The position numbers and the translations under genes were made by a program. 64,000 bases of DNA. Origin: Liolophura sinensis (lineage: Eukaryota > Mollusca > Polyplacophora > Chitonida > Chitonidae). The notes below the pieces were generated by a model. The model was not told where the DNA came from. It did not search any database and worked only from the letters and a program-made list of their open reading frames with translations. Within the stretch, counting starts at the first letter, position 1. Every line of letters starts with the position of its first letter. The stretch lies in NCBI RefSeq assembly GCF_032854445.1, contig NC_088300.1, positions 31,665,608 to 31,729,607 on the forward strand. Direction: 5' to 3'. Positions 32,556-46,581 of this stretch are shown one piece after another.

Positions 32556-35500
32556 TCCTCACAAGAACTGATCTGTACTTTTGTGTTCTTTTTCTTACCT
32601 TACTGCGAGGTATGAACAAACACTGGGAGAACAGAGTCGAAAGTTAAATACAAGTAAATAAGTGTGAATCTTTTTCCTTATCCATTCAGCTCACAGGTGA
32701 AGCCTCAGTGTTTGATTATCAGCTGTGTGACTGATGGGACTCCCAGGTGAGAATTAACCCGCATCGTCGACCTCTTGTCACCAGGGGCTCTGTATACTAT
32801 ATCTCTTCCTGATTTTATATCTTTCGCCCGTTCAATATTATCCTCTTTGCATACAGACTTTCTCAGTATAGCCGTATAAATATGGAGAAGGCATCGTTTC
32901 CTGGACTCCACAGATCTCCCTAGTCATATGTTCTCAATTTGCCGATTTCAAAAGTTTTACCAAAAGACAACCAAATATCGGCAAATGAATAAAAATGAAT
33001 TTATTATATAGACAGGGAGCCTTCAACTGTGAAAAGCCCATAACGAAACCAGGAACTCTTTCATTTATCATATTTTCATTTCCAATTTGTTTGTGTCGAA
33101 TACTTGTTTCATGTCATGTGAAGTTTTGTTAGTGCAGAAAAATGTTCTTATTTCTTCTGGCATGAAATGATTCATGCTATTGGTTGTCCGAGAAGCTATG
33201 TCTTGCCATTTTTGATATTTAGACTTTCATTGTTAATGAAATTATTTGAAATCTAAGTGGCCCTAATTAAATATATGATGGGAACTTCGGTACTTGTTCT
33301 TGAAATACCTCAGGTAGATACGTGATGGTTTTTTTTATCAATCGTAATGATTAACTCTTAACTTAACCACATTGCCGAAGAAACACACCTTAAAGCCTAG
33401 CCTTTCGATGACAGTGTTTTCCAGTTATAAAATGCTGATAAGAAAATATGCATTATCTTGGGAGACACATTTAAATACCACATGAAGTTTATGTTTAGCA
33501 TGTGATATCCGACCACATGGTCAGATTCTGTTGATGTGCATTAATTGTCAGCTTTTTTCCCCTGATAAATGATTTTATGTTCAATCCATAGTGCTATCAC
33601 TAAGGGATTGTGGGTTGTAGTGACCACGACTCATTTTGTCTATCATTGAATATTTAACCCGTAAATGTGTTCCTTAATGATTATTCGAATTAATGTTGAT
33701 GCTTTAACCAAACATCTGGCCAGTCTGACCAGCGCTATCGATTTGAGATACCGTATTCACAAATAGCCCATTCCAGTGTTTGACCATTTGCTCGCGGTAA
33801 ATTGGCCCAAGTCTATCTATCAATGTGTTAGTTATTGCTTTGCCAAACATAGTATCACCCATGGGCCCAATAGCATATGACATCTGGAGTAATAAATTAT
33901 TATTAAATACTTATCACTATTCTGATTTTCTAGTGTGAATTTGTTTTATTCAGTAACAATCTTGCGTTTGTGTAACCTAAATTTTGCATAAGCGAACTTT
34001 TTTGTTACCCACTCAATCAAGTGTGTGATGCTACATGATACACAGTAGCCATGCTTCTAAGAGTTCAGTTTTAATTACCAGCAAATCACCGGCGACATTT
34101 AGTAAGGTAAACAGATGCTTTAAAATAAGGACGAAATCCAGTTACTTCCAATCATAAACCTAATCTTCAGTGTGCAAAAACAACATTTAAAACTATCATG
34201 ATCTATTCCTTGGATAGTTTCGTCGGTTACCTCGGCGATACGAAACGCCTGCCGGTCCCATGTTCACTTGTACAGCTTGTTCACCATGCTGGCTGCCCTG
34301 GCAGATGTTCAAGCGTGGGGATATAATGTGTATTATGCGATGAAGCGTCTGATTTACAGCTCTGTGAAAATGGGCAGTGGTTTACAGCGGTCACTACGGT
34401 CCTATCCAGTCAACTCCGTCCTCGGCCACTTTAAAGGGTGGCTATAAGGCGTTTAACGGGTGATATGCCTAGGAAATCGACTTATCAATTTTCACTCAAT
34501 GTGCACAGCATGACGAAGCGCTTTGAGGGTTTGCCTTTCCCTTGGACACTATCCATGTCTACATGTTAGTTCTTTGGTAGTTTGTGTTGATCGTTGTTTT
34601 TCACGTATAGATTCCACCTTCACCTCCTACGTGAGGCTCATAAAAACTAAATACCCTTACACCTATTTTTACGCAATATTTAACATTAATCTGTGTTTTA
34701 ATGGCGTTTTTTTGAAAACTCTTTTGCTTATGTAATTTGCTGCCAACTACAGAATCGGAAAGAGCTGCAACATTTGGGCAATCACGAAAATAACAAACAT
34801 AATACGGCTCTTCATACTTATTTTTTTAGTGATTTATGTCGAACGTTGCTTTGGGAATTGGCAATGCGATTATTGACCCTTATTATTGAACGCCCATTAA
34901 AGTTGACGGATACTATACAAATGTCTTTTTAGATTCGCCTAGATTCGAACCTCCGCCATAAACTCGGTCATTATATAAAAACTTCTAGATATGTATTAAC
35001 GAAGGAAGCAATCATACAGTTAACATCATTTAATCAATATCAGCCCTCTATGAATTGGTAACCAGCAATGGCGGAAGGGTTAGTTCGACTGGTAAGTTGG
35101 TGAGATGTACAGCATCAGTACCGAGACAGGCTCATGTCTATCTTTCATGTTGACAACTTTGGTTGTGCCGCTATTCTGCGTAAGACGATTGACAGAGCAG
35201 TGTCAGTATATACTATGGATACTTTTCCAAAAAGAACATCAGTCAGATGTTTCGTGACGCTTTCGTCAATTACAGATGAATTTACGAATTTGTAAATTAC
35301 GAACTGATGTCGTAATTTAATACGTGTTTGCATTGGTAGTCTTTCTTATTGATTCTTGAGCGTTCGTAATGAATTCGTGTTGTATTTTCATGTCGGTGAT
35401 AATTTTAAAAAGTTCAAAAATTTACAAAAATTTAATAAACTGGATATAAGCTCATAAAGATTCTTAAGTATTCGTAAACGCTTCGAAAATATTCGCGAAG

Positions 35501-35945
35501 CTGTCGGCTGCAATCGTAAAGGTAACATAATCATTTCGGAAGCATGGCCACGGTTTTTAAAATCAGACAGATAGCGTCGTAACTCGTAACCATTGATTTG
35601 TAGCCCTTAAAAAATTCAAAGAATGTCTTAAACATGACGGTTTCGCAACGTGTTCATGACTGTCGTATGTCTGTCGTGAAATTCACTCCAATTTACCTCT
35701 TGTTACACGATACAATAGTAATCTCATGTCGTAACGGTTCGGCATTCTGCTCGGTGGTAACGGGGCTTAAGCAGAATAAGGGGCATGATTTACGAAAAAA
35801 ATACAAAAAAAAATATTTGTGAAAGTGGGCACTCCACAACAGATATATGCGTAGTTAGACGGAACAGCCTCATTGAAACATTGTCTGTGTTAATAAGTAA
35901 GTAAATAACTAAAGTTTGCTGTTTGAAAGTCTCAAACCAATGCGC
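32556..35945. other. Intergenic, nothing recognised
   Basis: A 3.4-kb stretch without SINE copies, exon candidates or long structure; the longest SINE-free block in the left half. Confidence 0.4.
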
Positions 35946-36206
35946 CTATGCACAGCTAACACGCACAAAACTTTGGCTAGTTTGGTATTTGGGTATTGCA
36001 GTTATGAAGGGATAATTATCTTGCATATCTTCTGAAACAGGAGCTGTGGTCAGCATGGCAGTGACCCTTTGATTCCGGACCCACAGCACCTGTTCACCAT
36101 CCACACAGCTTACCTGTCCAGTAATTAAATCCCGGTAAATCAGCTGAGGTAAACTGACCACAAGATACTGGCCAGTGTCCAAAGCGTACACCACAATATG
36201 ACACAT
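35946..36206 (-). CDS. Open frame with coding-like composition, unknown product
   Basis: The ATG at 36206 opens 86 codons to TAG. The peptide is regular and soluble-looking, with alternating hydrophobic patches suggestive of beta strands (IVVYALDTGQYLVVSL) and no low-complexity sequence. A consensus donor (CAG/GTAAGC) occurs after codon 32, so the true exon may stop there. No family recognised; an in-frame stop lies immediately upstream of the ATG. Confidence 0.33.
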   Translation of the reverse strand: MCHIVVYALDTGQYLVVSLPQLIYRDLITGQVSCVDGEQVLWVRNQRVTAMLTTAPVSEDMQDNYPFITAIPKYQTSQSFVRVSCA

Positions 36207-37812
36207 TTATGCTAAGCCCTTGACAAAAAGTTCCCACACAGCGAAGATAAAAGCTAATGAAGCCTTATAGCTAACAGAGATCTGCCCTAAGTATCTGTAT
36301 ATACCCAAGTGGACTGGAAGCATTATCTTGGTTTATTAACAATCCACTTTGCCAAGTGTCAAACGGAATATACTAACTGTCCGCTGATGTTGTACCCAAT
36401 TGCCTTAGAGTTCACATTAAAACCATTAAAACTAAATGGAATCTGTCAACGTGGACTTCTTATTTGATGACTTATTTAATGAAGAGATTGTAGTTGTATA
36501 TGTAAACTGTGAATACTGCCGTGTATATAGATACCGACATATGTGTGCAGTGAAGTATGTTGTCAAGACAGATGGGAGACGTTTGCTTGTTGGAATTCAG
36601 TTACCAATGGTGGATATTTTTAGCAACGGAAAAAATCATTAGTTTAGGTGTCAAAACATGTACCAGACGTCAACCAAAATGGATGTTCCAGGTCAATGAT
36701 CGCTGGGACAATTCCCAAAACAACGTTCAAACAACGTACAAACAACCAAAGAACTAACAAAATATATAAAGCACGAAGATAGGACAAATTCTTGCAAAGA
36801 AAAGCTTGCACTGATGATGAAAAACGTAAAGAATGCTCTAGGCGAATGGATGAAATCAGTATCCAGATTGTGTATCATACAAGTTTATCAGTTGTCAGTG
36901 ATCGAAATATGTATCTCAGTTTCGCTTTGATCGCAACTGTTAATTTTTCCAACGTGGGGTTCTAGTCCAACACGATAAAAAACACTGGGAGAAAAGTTTG
37001 GAGTCAAAAGTCTAAGTTACACGACTGAGACAATTCAACTCGCAAAAATGATTCGTATGTCCCGATCAGCTGAATCGTGAAGAATTAGTTCAATTGCATA
37101 TAGGTTTTGGAGTCAGTTGACTCAAGCTTTTCTTTCAGTGTATACTGCCCCTTACCCAGGTGCATTTGACTAAGTGGGAAAAATAACCACTGATTTACAC
37201 ACAACAGCGCTATATCCTGAGTGTCTTTATTGCACCTATATGCATGCTTTAATCAATCAGTCAGTCACTCTATCATTCTATCTAACCCTCTACACGTCGT
37301 CTTACATGCCCTGTCTTCACGTATGTGCTAAATGTAGCACTCGTTCCCCCATGAGGCTGAATCCACCTGTTCGGTTTACTAATCTGAAATTTAGAAACGG
37401 TGTAAAGACGCATTTTGTGACGAAGCCAGGGCTGTGTGGCTGTAGTCTCCGGATTCGGCAGTGCTCTGTAGACTGGCTTCGTTAGCATTACCCCTGTGTC
37501 TTTGAGGGTCTGCTAAATGGCGCGTAGGCCGCTGGAAGAGATTTCGAGTATATGTTACCAGCTTACATGTATCTAGTTCTCGGTCAAACTGAAGTCGTTT
37601 GCATTTTCGAGACGCTCCTTTGTTTGTGTGACCGTGTCCGTGACACTGCACCCACATGTGCCAGAGCTCTTCCGATATCAGCAGGTCTCACTGCACTCTT
37701 TTTCGTTCAATAATTATGTTCAGAAAAACTCCAAAATTGAAAATCACGCCCCCACCATCCTCTTCCCCAACTGATTGTAAAGAGAACTGTTTGAGAAAGG
37801 TAAATAAATTCA
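36207..37812. other. Intergenic, nothing recognised
   Basis: Short open frames on both strands near 37174-37657 overlap and have no support. Confidence 0.4.
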
Positions 37813-38011
37813 AGTCGCTGTGAGTTCAAGTCCAGCTCATGCTGGTTTCATCTCCGGTTGTACATGGGAACGTCTGGCAGCAGCCTGCGGATGCACGTGG
37901 GTTTCCCCCGGGCTGTGCCCGGTTTCCGCCCACCATAATGCTGGCCGCCGTCGTATAAGTGCAATATTCTTGAGTACGGCGTAAAACACAAATAAAATAA
38001 ATAAATAAATA
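37813..38011 (+). mobile_element. SINE-A, 5'-truncated
   Basis: It starts at the B-box region (CGCTGTGAGTTCAAGTCCAG) and runs to (AAAT)n. The A-box part of the head is missing. Confidence 0.92.
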
Positions 38012-38569
38012 ATCCAAGGTCTAAATACTACACGTAAAATGTCGCTATTATTTTGCACTGTCTGTGCTATACCACTGTTTTTGTCCTTCTTTGTCTTTTG
38101 TTTTGATAAAGAAAGGTATCGTATTCAAAGCTGATTTCTGTAACTTTGTATACTTTCTGGGTGTTTTTCGGTCTGCTACCCGTCATAGCTGAATGATATG
38201 AGAAAGAGATGACCTGAATCAGTATACATTTATACCATAAACACCATAGTTATGTTAACTAATAATACATAGGTTACTTCTATACCTAAGGTCAAAAAAA
38301 TAAATTTCAGGTTAAAAGCACATCAAATCCATGATCATCGCAAACTTTTGGTGATACTGGTTACAAGCATGTAGGCCTAGATGTCTATATCAAAACGGCC
38401 ACATTCAACTCAGCTGCGCTCTTATTCTACTTGTATTAGCTTGTGTTAATCACAATTAAAAGTTGGACTTGTTTAATGAGCTGTATTTGCCTTGACCAAA
38501 CTCTCCAGTCTGCGGGAAAGGCATCCAACACGTCGCTGTACTATTTCTCTAATCTCTCTTTTCCCACAG

Positions 38570-38736
38570 TAAATCGTCTCAAGGGGTGGGGCGTTTCCCA
38601 GGAGTCTTTTCTAGGTGATAACGTGACAGGCGCTGTTTATACCTCCCTTCCTGACGTGGGCTTACCACCGGGGAATACACTCGCCCTTCTTTCCTGGGAT
38701 TATCAGCAGGACAAACCTGTCGATGAACTTCATTAG
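38570..38736 (+). CDS. Candidate terminal exon, unknown
   Basis: A strong acceptor (CTAATCTCTCTTTTCCCACAG) is followed by two bases and 54 codons to TAG. The peptide (starting NRLKGWGVSQ, ending DKPVDELH) lacks repeats and has a glycine/proline-rich middle. No polyadenylation signal stands out within 200 bases, and no upstream exon was matched. Confidence 0.3.
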
Positions 38737-39324
38737 GCTACTGATGTAAGGCCAACAGTCAGTGTAAATTCACGACTGTCAACAGATCGAAACGGTTCGA
38801 TCATACACAAAACAATTACAAAGTTTGAAGGCATGAAAGTACTGACTTTTCGTCTTCTTGACTTACAAACGCTATTAGTAGCGTAACATTACACTACAAA
38901 GATGTGTTAATTCATAATCACTTTAACAATTCATGATTTATTTCCACAAATATGAGAACAGATTTGCGTTAAGTAGTGTTTTTTTTGTCACAACGCCGGG
39001 CCCAACAATACACACATTATCAACCTCATTGTTTTATTGAGTTTCTAACCACACGCTGAAGAAACAGGTTTCACAATCTCAGCATCGATATTTGTTGATC
39101 CTCGTGTTGGTTTCTTCCACACTTGTGCCGTATGCGACAGTGTCTAATTCTGGATATTCAATGATGGCGTTGGAATTCAGTGTCACATGTAAATCACATG
39201 GCCATGCTCTTTTATCGAATGCTGAAAAAACTTCATTTAACAGTTTCTGCCACCCTTATGTACCCGTTATAGCCTTGACTTTGTGAAATTGTTTACTCTC
39301 GTCTTTGGCAGACAAATAATTGGA
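38737..39324. other. Intergenic, nothing recognised
   Basis: Unique sequence. Confidence 0.4.
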
Positions 39325-39602
39325 TGACTGATTGATTAATTGTTGCTAAATAATAATTCAAGAGTTTTTCACACAGGATTTTGCGTCAAGTTGTATGGGT
39401 GGAGGAAACCGCAATGGTCGGGTTAAACCACTGACCTTTGCCAAGGCACTGACGAACTATTCGCGTAAAAGGCCCTATAAGAGCGCAGTCGACCGGAGTT
39501 GCCCGTGACTTCATTGTCACTAGGCCCCAAAATACGAACTCAGAAAGCGGGTGAATCCACAAATTCCTAGCCCAAGGTCGGGATTGAACTCACACCGTGT
39601 AA
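39325..39602 (-). mobile_element. SINE-C, longest copy
   Basis: On the minus strand a tRNA-like B box (GTGAGTTCAATCCCGACC) lies near 39590, followed by AGGAATTTGTGGATTC, and the 3' half has CGGTTTCCTCCACCCATA and ..TTAGCAACAATTAATCAATC. The layout parallels SINE-A (head, cysteine-poor spacer, CCTCC..CCATA block, tail), but the sequence differs. Confidence 0.6.
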
Positions 39603-42014
39603 TTACTTGTAATTAATTGTAGCTCACTTTTGAAAACTATAGCCGGAACTTAAAGGGTTGAAATACACGACTTCACTGGCATATCTAGACAACCCAAAAC
39701 GAGGAAATTTACAGAAAACACTCGACTTCAATCTCATTATAAAAATTACAAGAAAGCGGCATTAAGAAAGAAACATTAACAATTCTAACAAGATGTTGGT
39801 GGTACAGGAAGAACTTTTTATGTCATTAGGTTTGTTTGCTTTCTCCTCTTTCTTAACAATCGTTTTAATTAAATAAGTCTGTGTGGAATCTTCTCATTGC
39901 AGCCAATGTACAAAATTCCCTCATCCTGAAAAACAGTATGATTTTACCCAGATACTGACATGGTGAAATGGCCTTCCATTCTAATATGCAGTCGGTGTTG
40001 GTGGAAAACCTACTTACGCATGCGCGCCCTAACATGTCGGCGCAAGCGAGCTTATGGTGATTACACGATCCATTTCGACAACAAGATTGTGTGTTTACAT
40101 TAGATCATCTTGTCAGCGACGTCAAAATGAGGCCCCTAGCTCGACCTGTAGACAAACACCCATGCAGACTGATAAGGAACATCCCATTCAATCTTTGTCA
40201 ACCAAAATTTTCCTAGTCATAATCTAACGTAGAAAAATACCAGCAGTGCATACAGTATCCGTGTTAACGGTAAAAAGCTGATCACCTTTCCTCGAATCAC
40301 CGAGAGAACGACACGTATCCGAGTTGAACATGTAACAATGTTATAGGCTTGGGTAGATTTGTTTTTCACCGAATCCGTTTATTCAGAATTCCTGTGCATC
40401 AGACAAACGGCTCGATAAAAATTGTGATTACCGGGAATCTACTACGACGAAGCTGGGAATATATTGAATGGACACGCCGTTCACAAATGTCTAAGTTCCT
40501 CGAGAGGACTGTAGCTGGAGTAAAGTCGTCGGATATTTGATCTCTCCTCAGGCAAGTCGGCGTTCTCACAGCTCGACTTGTGTGTAAGTCAGTATGTAGA
40601 TTACATCGTGGATGTGTTTACAAGTGTTATCTTTGTGGAATTTATTTCTATATCAAACAATACTCTGTTTTCGTCAGTCGAGTATTTTTTCTGGTCAAAT
40701 ACTTTTCTGCAATCACCAATAAGTTTTGTCAGCCTGTAGCAACCATGCGTCGGACTTATCCATATTTTTCATGTACAAGTGAAGCAATCAAGTTTTTGTC
40801 GATACTATCCGCTTCCTTATCAAACTCTCTGTCTGGTACGCCCTTGGAGCCCTTTCCATTTTCTGTACATTTATTCATTCCAAAAGTCCGGAATTCCCGT
40901 GAGTCATGGTTTAAAGATTCCTCAAAACACACGCCCTAAAACGTGCCGAATGAATTAAATCGGATTACGTTTACTCAATTACAAACTCTAACTCTTTCGA
41001 CGAGGAGGCGAGAAACTGCGATGCCAAACCGCAATGTGCCCGTGAAGAGTGGCGGCGGCTTTATTGTAATCTGATTTGGCATGGAAGTTGTTTATTTTAT
41101 CCCCTTTTGCCACCTTTAAGACAAATTTTCAGGCTGCAGTTTGATAGCTTTTGTCCTAACACTAAAGTAGTTTTTTATGAAATCGCCTGCTAACACCTGA
41201 GAATTGAACGAGTAGAGCTTGTCCACGGATTACAATTGGACAGCGGATAATAAAGAAAAAAAATGTAAATTAAGATGGGAGATCAACGGACTGGAGTTTA
41301 GGTTATAGCTTCAGGACTAACGGGTTAATGTTGATTTCTTCATCATTTCCTAGGATGCCGTATTTTGAATGTCATCTTGGAATATTGCGATGCCAAGTTC
41401 GTCGGGACCCCCCCCCCCCCATGACCTACATTTTACACGCTGTCAAATTGTGACATAATACACTGGTCTTTCACAAAATAGAGTCCTTTTGCAAAATCTG
41501 TAGCTTTACATTTCGTGTAAAAGCATTTTGGCGAATCTTTGTACAAATGTAAGGCAAACAGCTACAGACTATTGGTGCCTTTCAAGTTTTCATGTCATTT
41601 TATTTAAATTTAATCCTGTTTCATTTCATTTATTCATTTTTCAAGGACAAATTACAACAAAAACATACCAAACCAAAATTACCAGTAACAAGATCTGTGT
41701 GACAGAAGTATAATTAATTTACGAGCGATACTGGGTGGGGTTTTACGGTGAATATGAATATTTTATTTATTTTGGCGAATGTATATTTGTTATGTAGATG
41801 AGGTTTTGTCAATTGCCGGTAGTTACATATATGGTGGAAAGATACACGTTGTTCCCCTGCTCACTTGATTGGAAGTCATGATGAGCGTTTCATTGTAACA
41901 GCGCAAATAACTCCTATGCTTCAGCGCTTTTGAAGAGTGGGAAAGTCTCTGCATCAAATCCTGGGTGAAAGAGAGAGTAACGGGGAAAGTCACATTACAG
42001 AATTCAATATCCCC
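39603..42014. other. Intergenic, nothing recognised
   Basis: Includes a 13-base C run at about 41408. The frame at 40580-40939 is 119 codons but has no recognised features and is within chance length. Confidence 0.4.
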
Positions 42015-42266
42015 TCACACACAGCCGTCAAAGTCGATCTGAGCGTTTACATTTAAATGTCTCCAATTGTTGTTGCCTGCGAAAACGTACAACACGAGGT
42101 TTTCAGTCGTGTCGAAAATTGCAGGGAAAAATTTGGGAATCATGCGGTGTGCTATTTCAACCGCGAGGCGACACTCATGGCTGACATACCAGATCGCATC
42201 GCACCGTCTGCTGTTTCTCGGAACACACAGGTCTTTGTGCAGCCGGCATTTGTCCGGCTCCTCCAT
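42015..42266 (-). CDS. Open frame, small cysteine-containing protein, unknown
   Basis: ATG at 42266 opens 83 codons to TGA. Four cysteines fall in the first 32 residues (CRLHKDLC, RRC, HEC) and one near the end (DFDGCV). Codon choice looks ordinary for a gene. There is no signal peptide, and both overlapping plus-strand frames are also open, which weakens the case. No family recognised. Confidence 0.3.
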   Translation of the reverse strand: MEEPDKCRLHKDLCVPRNSRRCDAIWYVSHECRLAVEIAHRMIPKFFPAIFDTTENLVLYVFAGNNNWRHLNVNAQIDFDGCV

Positions 42267-44536
42267 ACACAACAAAATTCTCGCTAAATTCTCAAACTTT
42301 TAACCTTTTTGCTAAACCACTATAAAATCGAATGCAGCCGTCGATTACCTTTTTTTTAACAGGTAACCGACAAATGTTCCATTGTCCTATCTTGTTGAAA
42401 ACGAAACTGCCTTTGGGTCTTTGGATGGATATTGAAAAGCCAAGGTTGTGGGACATCAAACTAAGCCCTATTATTACCATGAAGGGAAAATATTCGAATT
42501 CTACAATTATGTGCACTTCAGCTTCAGCAATAGTGAGGATAGAAAAGTAGGAATGTGTTCCTTATTTTGTTCGTTGCTCAAGTGAATTGAACGTCCCTGA
42601 CAAGTGCTAATCATCAGGTCCAATATTCCGGATTAAGTGTCCTTAAATTAAAGTATTTACAGAAATCTCTAAATTCATGTTAAGTTTCCAGGATCACATT
42701 CGTTTCTATTCTTCAAGTCTCCGTATAGGTGATATTCCGGCAAGGATTTGTGACAGAAAGCTATGAAATCATAGGTGGTCTTCTCCATTCCTCTTAAACC
42801 GGACTCCGTAACATGATGCTTTCATGAACAAAGAAGTCAGATTATGGGAAGTGGCAGATTTAGGACTTGGGTGTAATAACATTGTTTTATTATTAACATG
42901 ATCAAAGGTTTACACGTATGTCTGCCTGGGAGAACCGATAAGCTGACAACACTTAACTGAATTGAATAAAATTTTATTCGTTGGCATGTAGCATCGAGCT
43001 TAGACTGAAAGTATTCAGGGGGAAAATGCGCATCAACACGGTTCTGTTATTTATGCAACATATAACTTGCTAGTATTTGCATGTATTAAGCCGTGAGATT
43101 TACTCTGTTTCTAACTTTATTTTCCGGCAATACTGCTTGTATGAATTAAGCCATGCTGAAACATATCTAATGGCAGTGTCAAAATTTTGTTTGAAACTCC
43201 ACATATCTGTAATATTGTTTGTACCTTGTGTGCTATGCATGCGATGCCAACAAACGAAATGATTCTTTTTGAAACACAACACTGTTTTTATCAGCTTTGG
43301 ATTGGGTTTGCCTTGTGAATGTGTGTTTGTGAATTGACTGACTCTATACACATTTTAAGAATCATCTGACAATGACAATAAAATAGATACCACTAACAGT
43401 TTTTTTGCACCACACCTTTGAACAAAGCTTATAGTTCCGTGGCAACTTTAGGATTGTCTCCAAACTTGTACAGCGAAGAGCTTCTTTGGGTTGGAATTTT
43501 AATTTGGAGCTAATTTGGAGCGTCTAATGTCAATACGGATCGAAATTACCGTGCCATACTTATTTCCTTCTTAGCCGAGATTCTGAACTTCACAAATTCA
43601 TTTGATACGGAAAAGACTATTTGTTGAATTGCGCTCGAAAAAAAGCAATTGGCCGAGTTCCTTAAAAGCTTAAGGAACTGGTCACAGATTCAGTACACAA
43701 ACTAAGTCGTGTTTTTAGATCTGTTGGAAAGGATGTAATACTGTTGTCTGAATTTGTTTGCAGGTTGCTTCGATATAGTCCACCCTTGTCCGTCAATAAT
43801 ATTTCTTCTTTCATTGTCATGGCCCTAATCGAAGACGGCGACTGGGTAATATTGAGAACGTGGCTCGATATGGAAACCAAATATTTAACGCTCTAGAAAA
43901 ACACCAACAAAAAACGATTGTGTCATTAAAATGAACTGTTTATTTTAAACAGTAATCATCTTATCGCAGTTGTTACATTCATATGTGAGATCCCGCTGTT
44001 TGAATTAAAAAGTTGAATGTTCTCCCAAAGTTGTATAGTCTGTGTCGATGACAAATCCATCGTTAGCACCACTTTACCTTTTAGCGATTAAAGAAAGCTC
44101 GTAATCTGCACTTGAGTAACATTCACCTCATGGAGGTGACACAACCCTATTGTTTTGCGTATATGGGAGATTGCGAAATCCTTATAATGTTGTGCAACGC
44201 ATGAATATGCAGAGAAGAGGATTTGGTTGTCACTGACATAACGAGTCTGTAGCCAGTGGCAAAGATGGAGTCATAGTTATACATAAGACCGGATCAGAGC
44301 CACCGAGGCAATGTTTAGGGACCTGACGATCATAACCCATCCCATGTCCTCTCAACCTGGTTTAAAATCCACCTGACGTGTTTACAGACAGCATAGGTGT
44401 TCAAATGAAAGCCCGAAGCTGCTCAGGTTCTCACCAGTGCTTGAGGCTGGCGAACCGATTTTCGATATCATTTATCGTTTAGGGTTTCTTTTGAGATCCT
44501 ATTCTCATAAAGCTATATCACAGTCTACAATAGTCT
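42267..44536. other. Intergenic, nothing firm
   Basis: An acceptor-like TTTTTTTTAACAG precedes a plus-strand open stretch ending at 42550, without recognised product. A short perfect palindrome (ACTGTTTATTTTAAACAGT) lies at about 43934. Nothing else seen. Confidence 0.35.
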
Positions 44537-45026
44537 GTGTGTGAGAGGGAGAGAGAGCCTGTGTATAGACGAAGACTGAATCGAGACAGGGTTGTGTCAA
44601 AGGTCCGACCAGCAAGACCCCGTGGAAGACAGAGCCGAAATCACGGGACAGAGGTTTGCTCTTCGCGCTCCTTCGCCCCGCGGATCAATACAGCCCGGGG
44701 ATGCAGGGGGAAACAGGGTTGGCAGTTGACAGAGTCGGCTAACGGAGTCCCTCCTCCCCCCGTATTGGAACACGTTACAGGCCCCACTCCATTTGGAAGC
44801 TCCCACCGATCAAGCCAACCAACTGCAGCGAGCTCCCTACTTTCAATATTTATCGAACTGCCAGTGCAGGGGGTTGAAACACTTGCTGCAGAGAAGGCTG
44901 AAGGAAAGTCTTACAAGCTGAGCTGAATCAAGGGACTAGTCTAATATCGGGGGCCTTACCGTACCCCCGAAACAGGTGCCATATACCAGCTTTAATACCA
45001 TACTTACCTACCTACCTACCTACCAG
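44537..45026 (+). other. GC-rich block ending in (CTAC)n
   Basis: Base composition is clearly higher in GC than neighbours. A plus-strand frame of 129 codons (44537-44926) is Ser/Pro/Arg-rich with no recognised domain. The block ends ACTTACCTACCTACCTACC at 45003-45023. A simple-repeat tail after a compact GC-rich body would fit a non-LTR-type element, but a 5' leader exon is equally possible. Confidence 0.35.
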
Positions 45027-46581
45027 CAACACCACAACCTAGTATTTGGTGTTACCTGTCACCTGGCTGATCAGTTACTGTCAATTTGAATAGTCGACAA
45101 ACAGCACGTTCACCACATCATCAGCGAAGCTCGGCGTTTCATGCTGGGGCCCTATCGAGCAGGGTTACGTAGGTTTCCATAGGCCCAAGATTTGCAAGGT
45201 AAGGCCCTTTTCTCGAATTTTGCTTCACTGTTTCGTAATAACTCCAACAAGGTTCTCGTCTTTGGTAATCCATAACCTTAGATAAAATATGTTGACTTCT
45301 ATTTCACGTTCCAAAAATAGCCCAGGGCAGTGCAAAAAGGTAACTGAATATCGGATTCGGTTTGCTTATGAAGAGACAAATCAGCACAATTTCTACATCT
45401 GACATCATACTTGCACTCCATTCGATGCGACAAATGTCAACTGAGTTAAAGTACATTAGATACCCAAAAGCTACAGCTGGTCAGTGATATAACTGACTAC
45501 GACTTTGTGCTTTTGAAAGCTTCATCAGGGCTCACGTGCAGTTACAGTGTTATAGTGCAGTCCAAACCTTTGTAAATTCTAGACAGAAATATACCATGCC
45601 TGTTTTAACTAAGATATTATATTCCTTCATTACTTCATCAAATTAAATTAAGTAATACTCCAGGTGTCAGTTGTTCAGTACTGTATGTCTAATTAGCCAA
45701 GTTTCTTACTGTCTTGACTACAGTCTATCTGTTCTTGCGCTGGAAGGAGACTAGTATTTAAATTTTAATTTAATTAACTTTTATCACTTTTTAGCTAATC
45801 AGCTTAATTTAAATTTAATTTAAAACTGACGCGAACAGGGAATCAGAAGTAATCAGATGTGTTATTCGTGTACATTTGAGATTGATAGAAATCAGGTTGT
45901 AATGTCTGTTGAATATAATTTTGCAATATTTAGTCAGTGTTAATGACGGATGTTACTAATTTCTTGGCTGATGTGTCACTGCGCGCAAATTCGCAGACAA
46001 AACATGCAGTTCACAACAAGCAATTGCATTTGAAAACAGGCCATAAGCGTGAGGTTTCAAGAACTAATTTTTATATATGCTAGCGATGTACATTCTCAAT
46101 CCAAACATAGATAAGATTGTGGTAAACTTACTGTCATCTGATCAGCGTGAAATAAACGTGTCTGAGATTCCACTGTGCCGTTCAACATGTCAACCCGTGT
46201 TGTGCAAATGAGGATAAGGTAATAAAGATCCCTGTTTATTGACCATTTGCCTTGACACCAGTCGCTCTTCCAGAATCTTTGAAGACCTTTAATCGTTTTT
46301 TAAGTGATGATATTCCCAAATTAACATTAGTGGATGAAAAACTAGCATCTTCAGCGGTTTCAGCATTTTGAAACACAAGTGGGCATTTCTCTGACAGTTC
46401 CGATTTCAAGAAAGTCGACTGTTGGTCTTTAATTCTGTCACTTTATACTCTACAAACTTTTACATACATTAGACGTACGTTGTATTAAAATAGAATTAAA
46501 GGGATATGATAACTTCTAAACATATTTAGCGTAAACTATTGCACGCCACAAATGTCCACTTGAAGGCAGTCGCACTGATTT
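45027..46581. other. Intergenic, nothing recognised
   Basis: An AT-rich imperfect palindrome of AAATTTAATTTAA-type sequence lies at 45756-45823. No gene seen. Confidence 0.4.

Noticed and set aside
40580-40939. 119-codon plus-strand frame
   Set aside because: With about 38-40% GC, frames of 100-150 codons are expected by chance in 64 kb; it has no domain, splice support or sensible composition.
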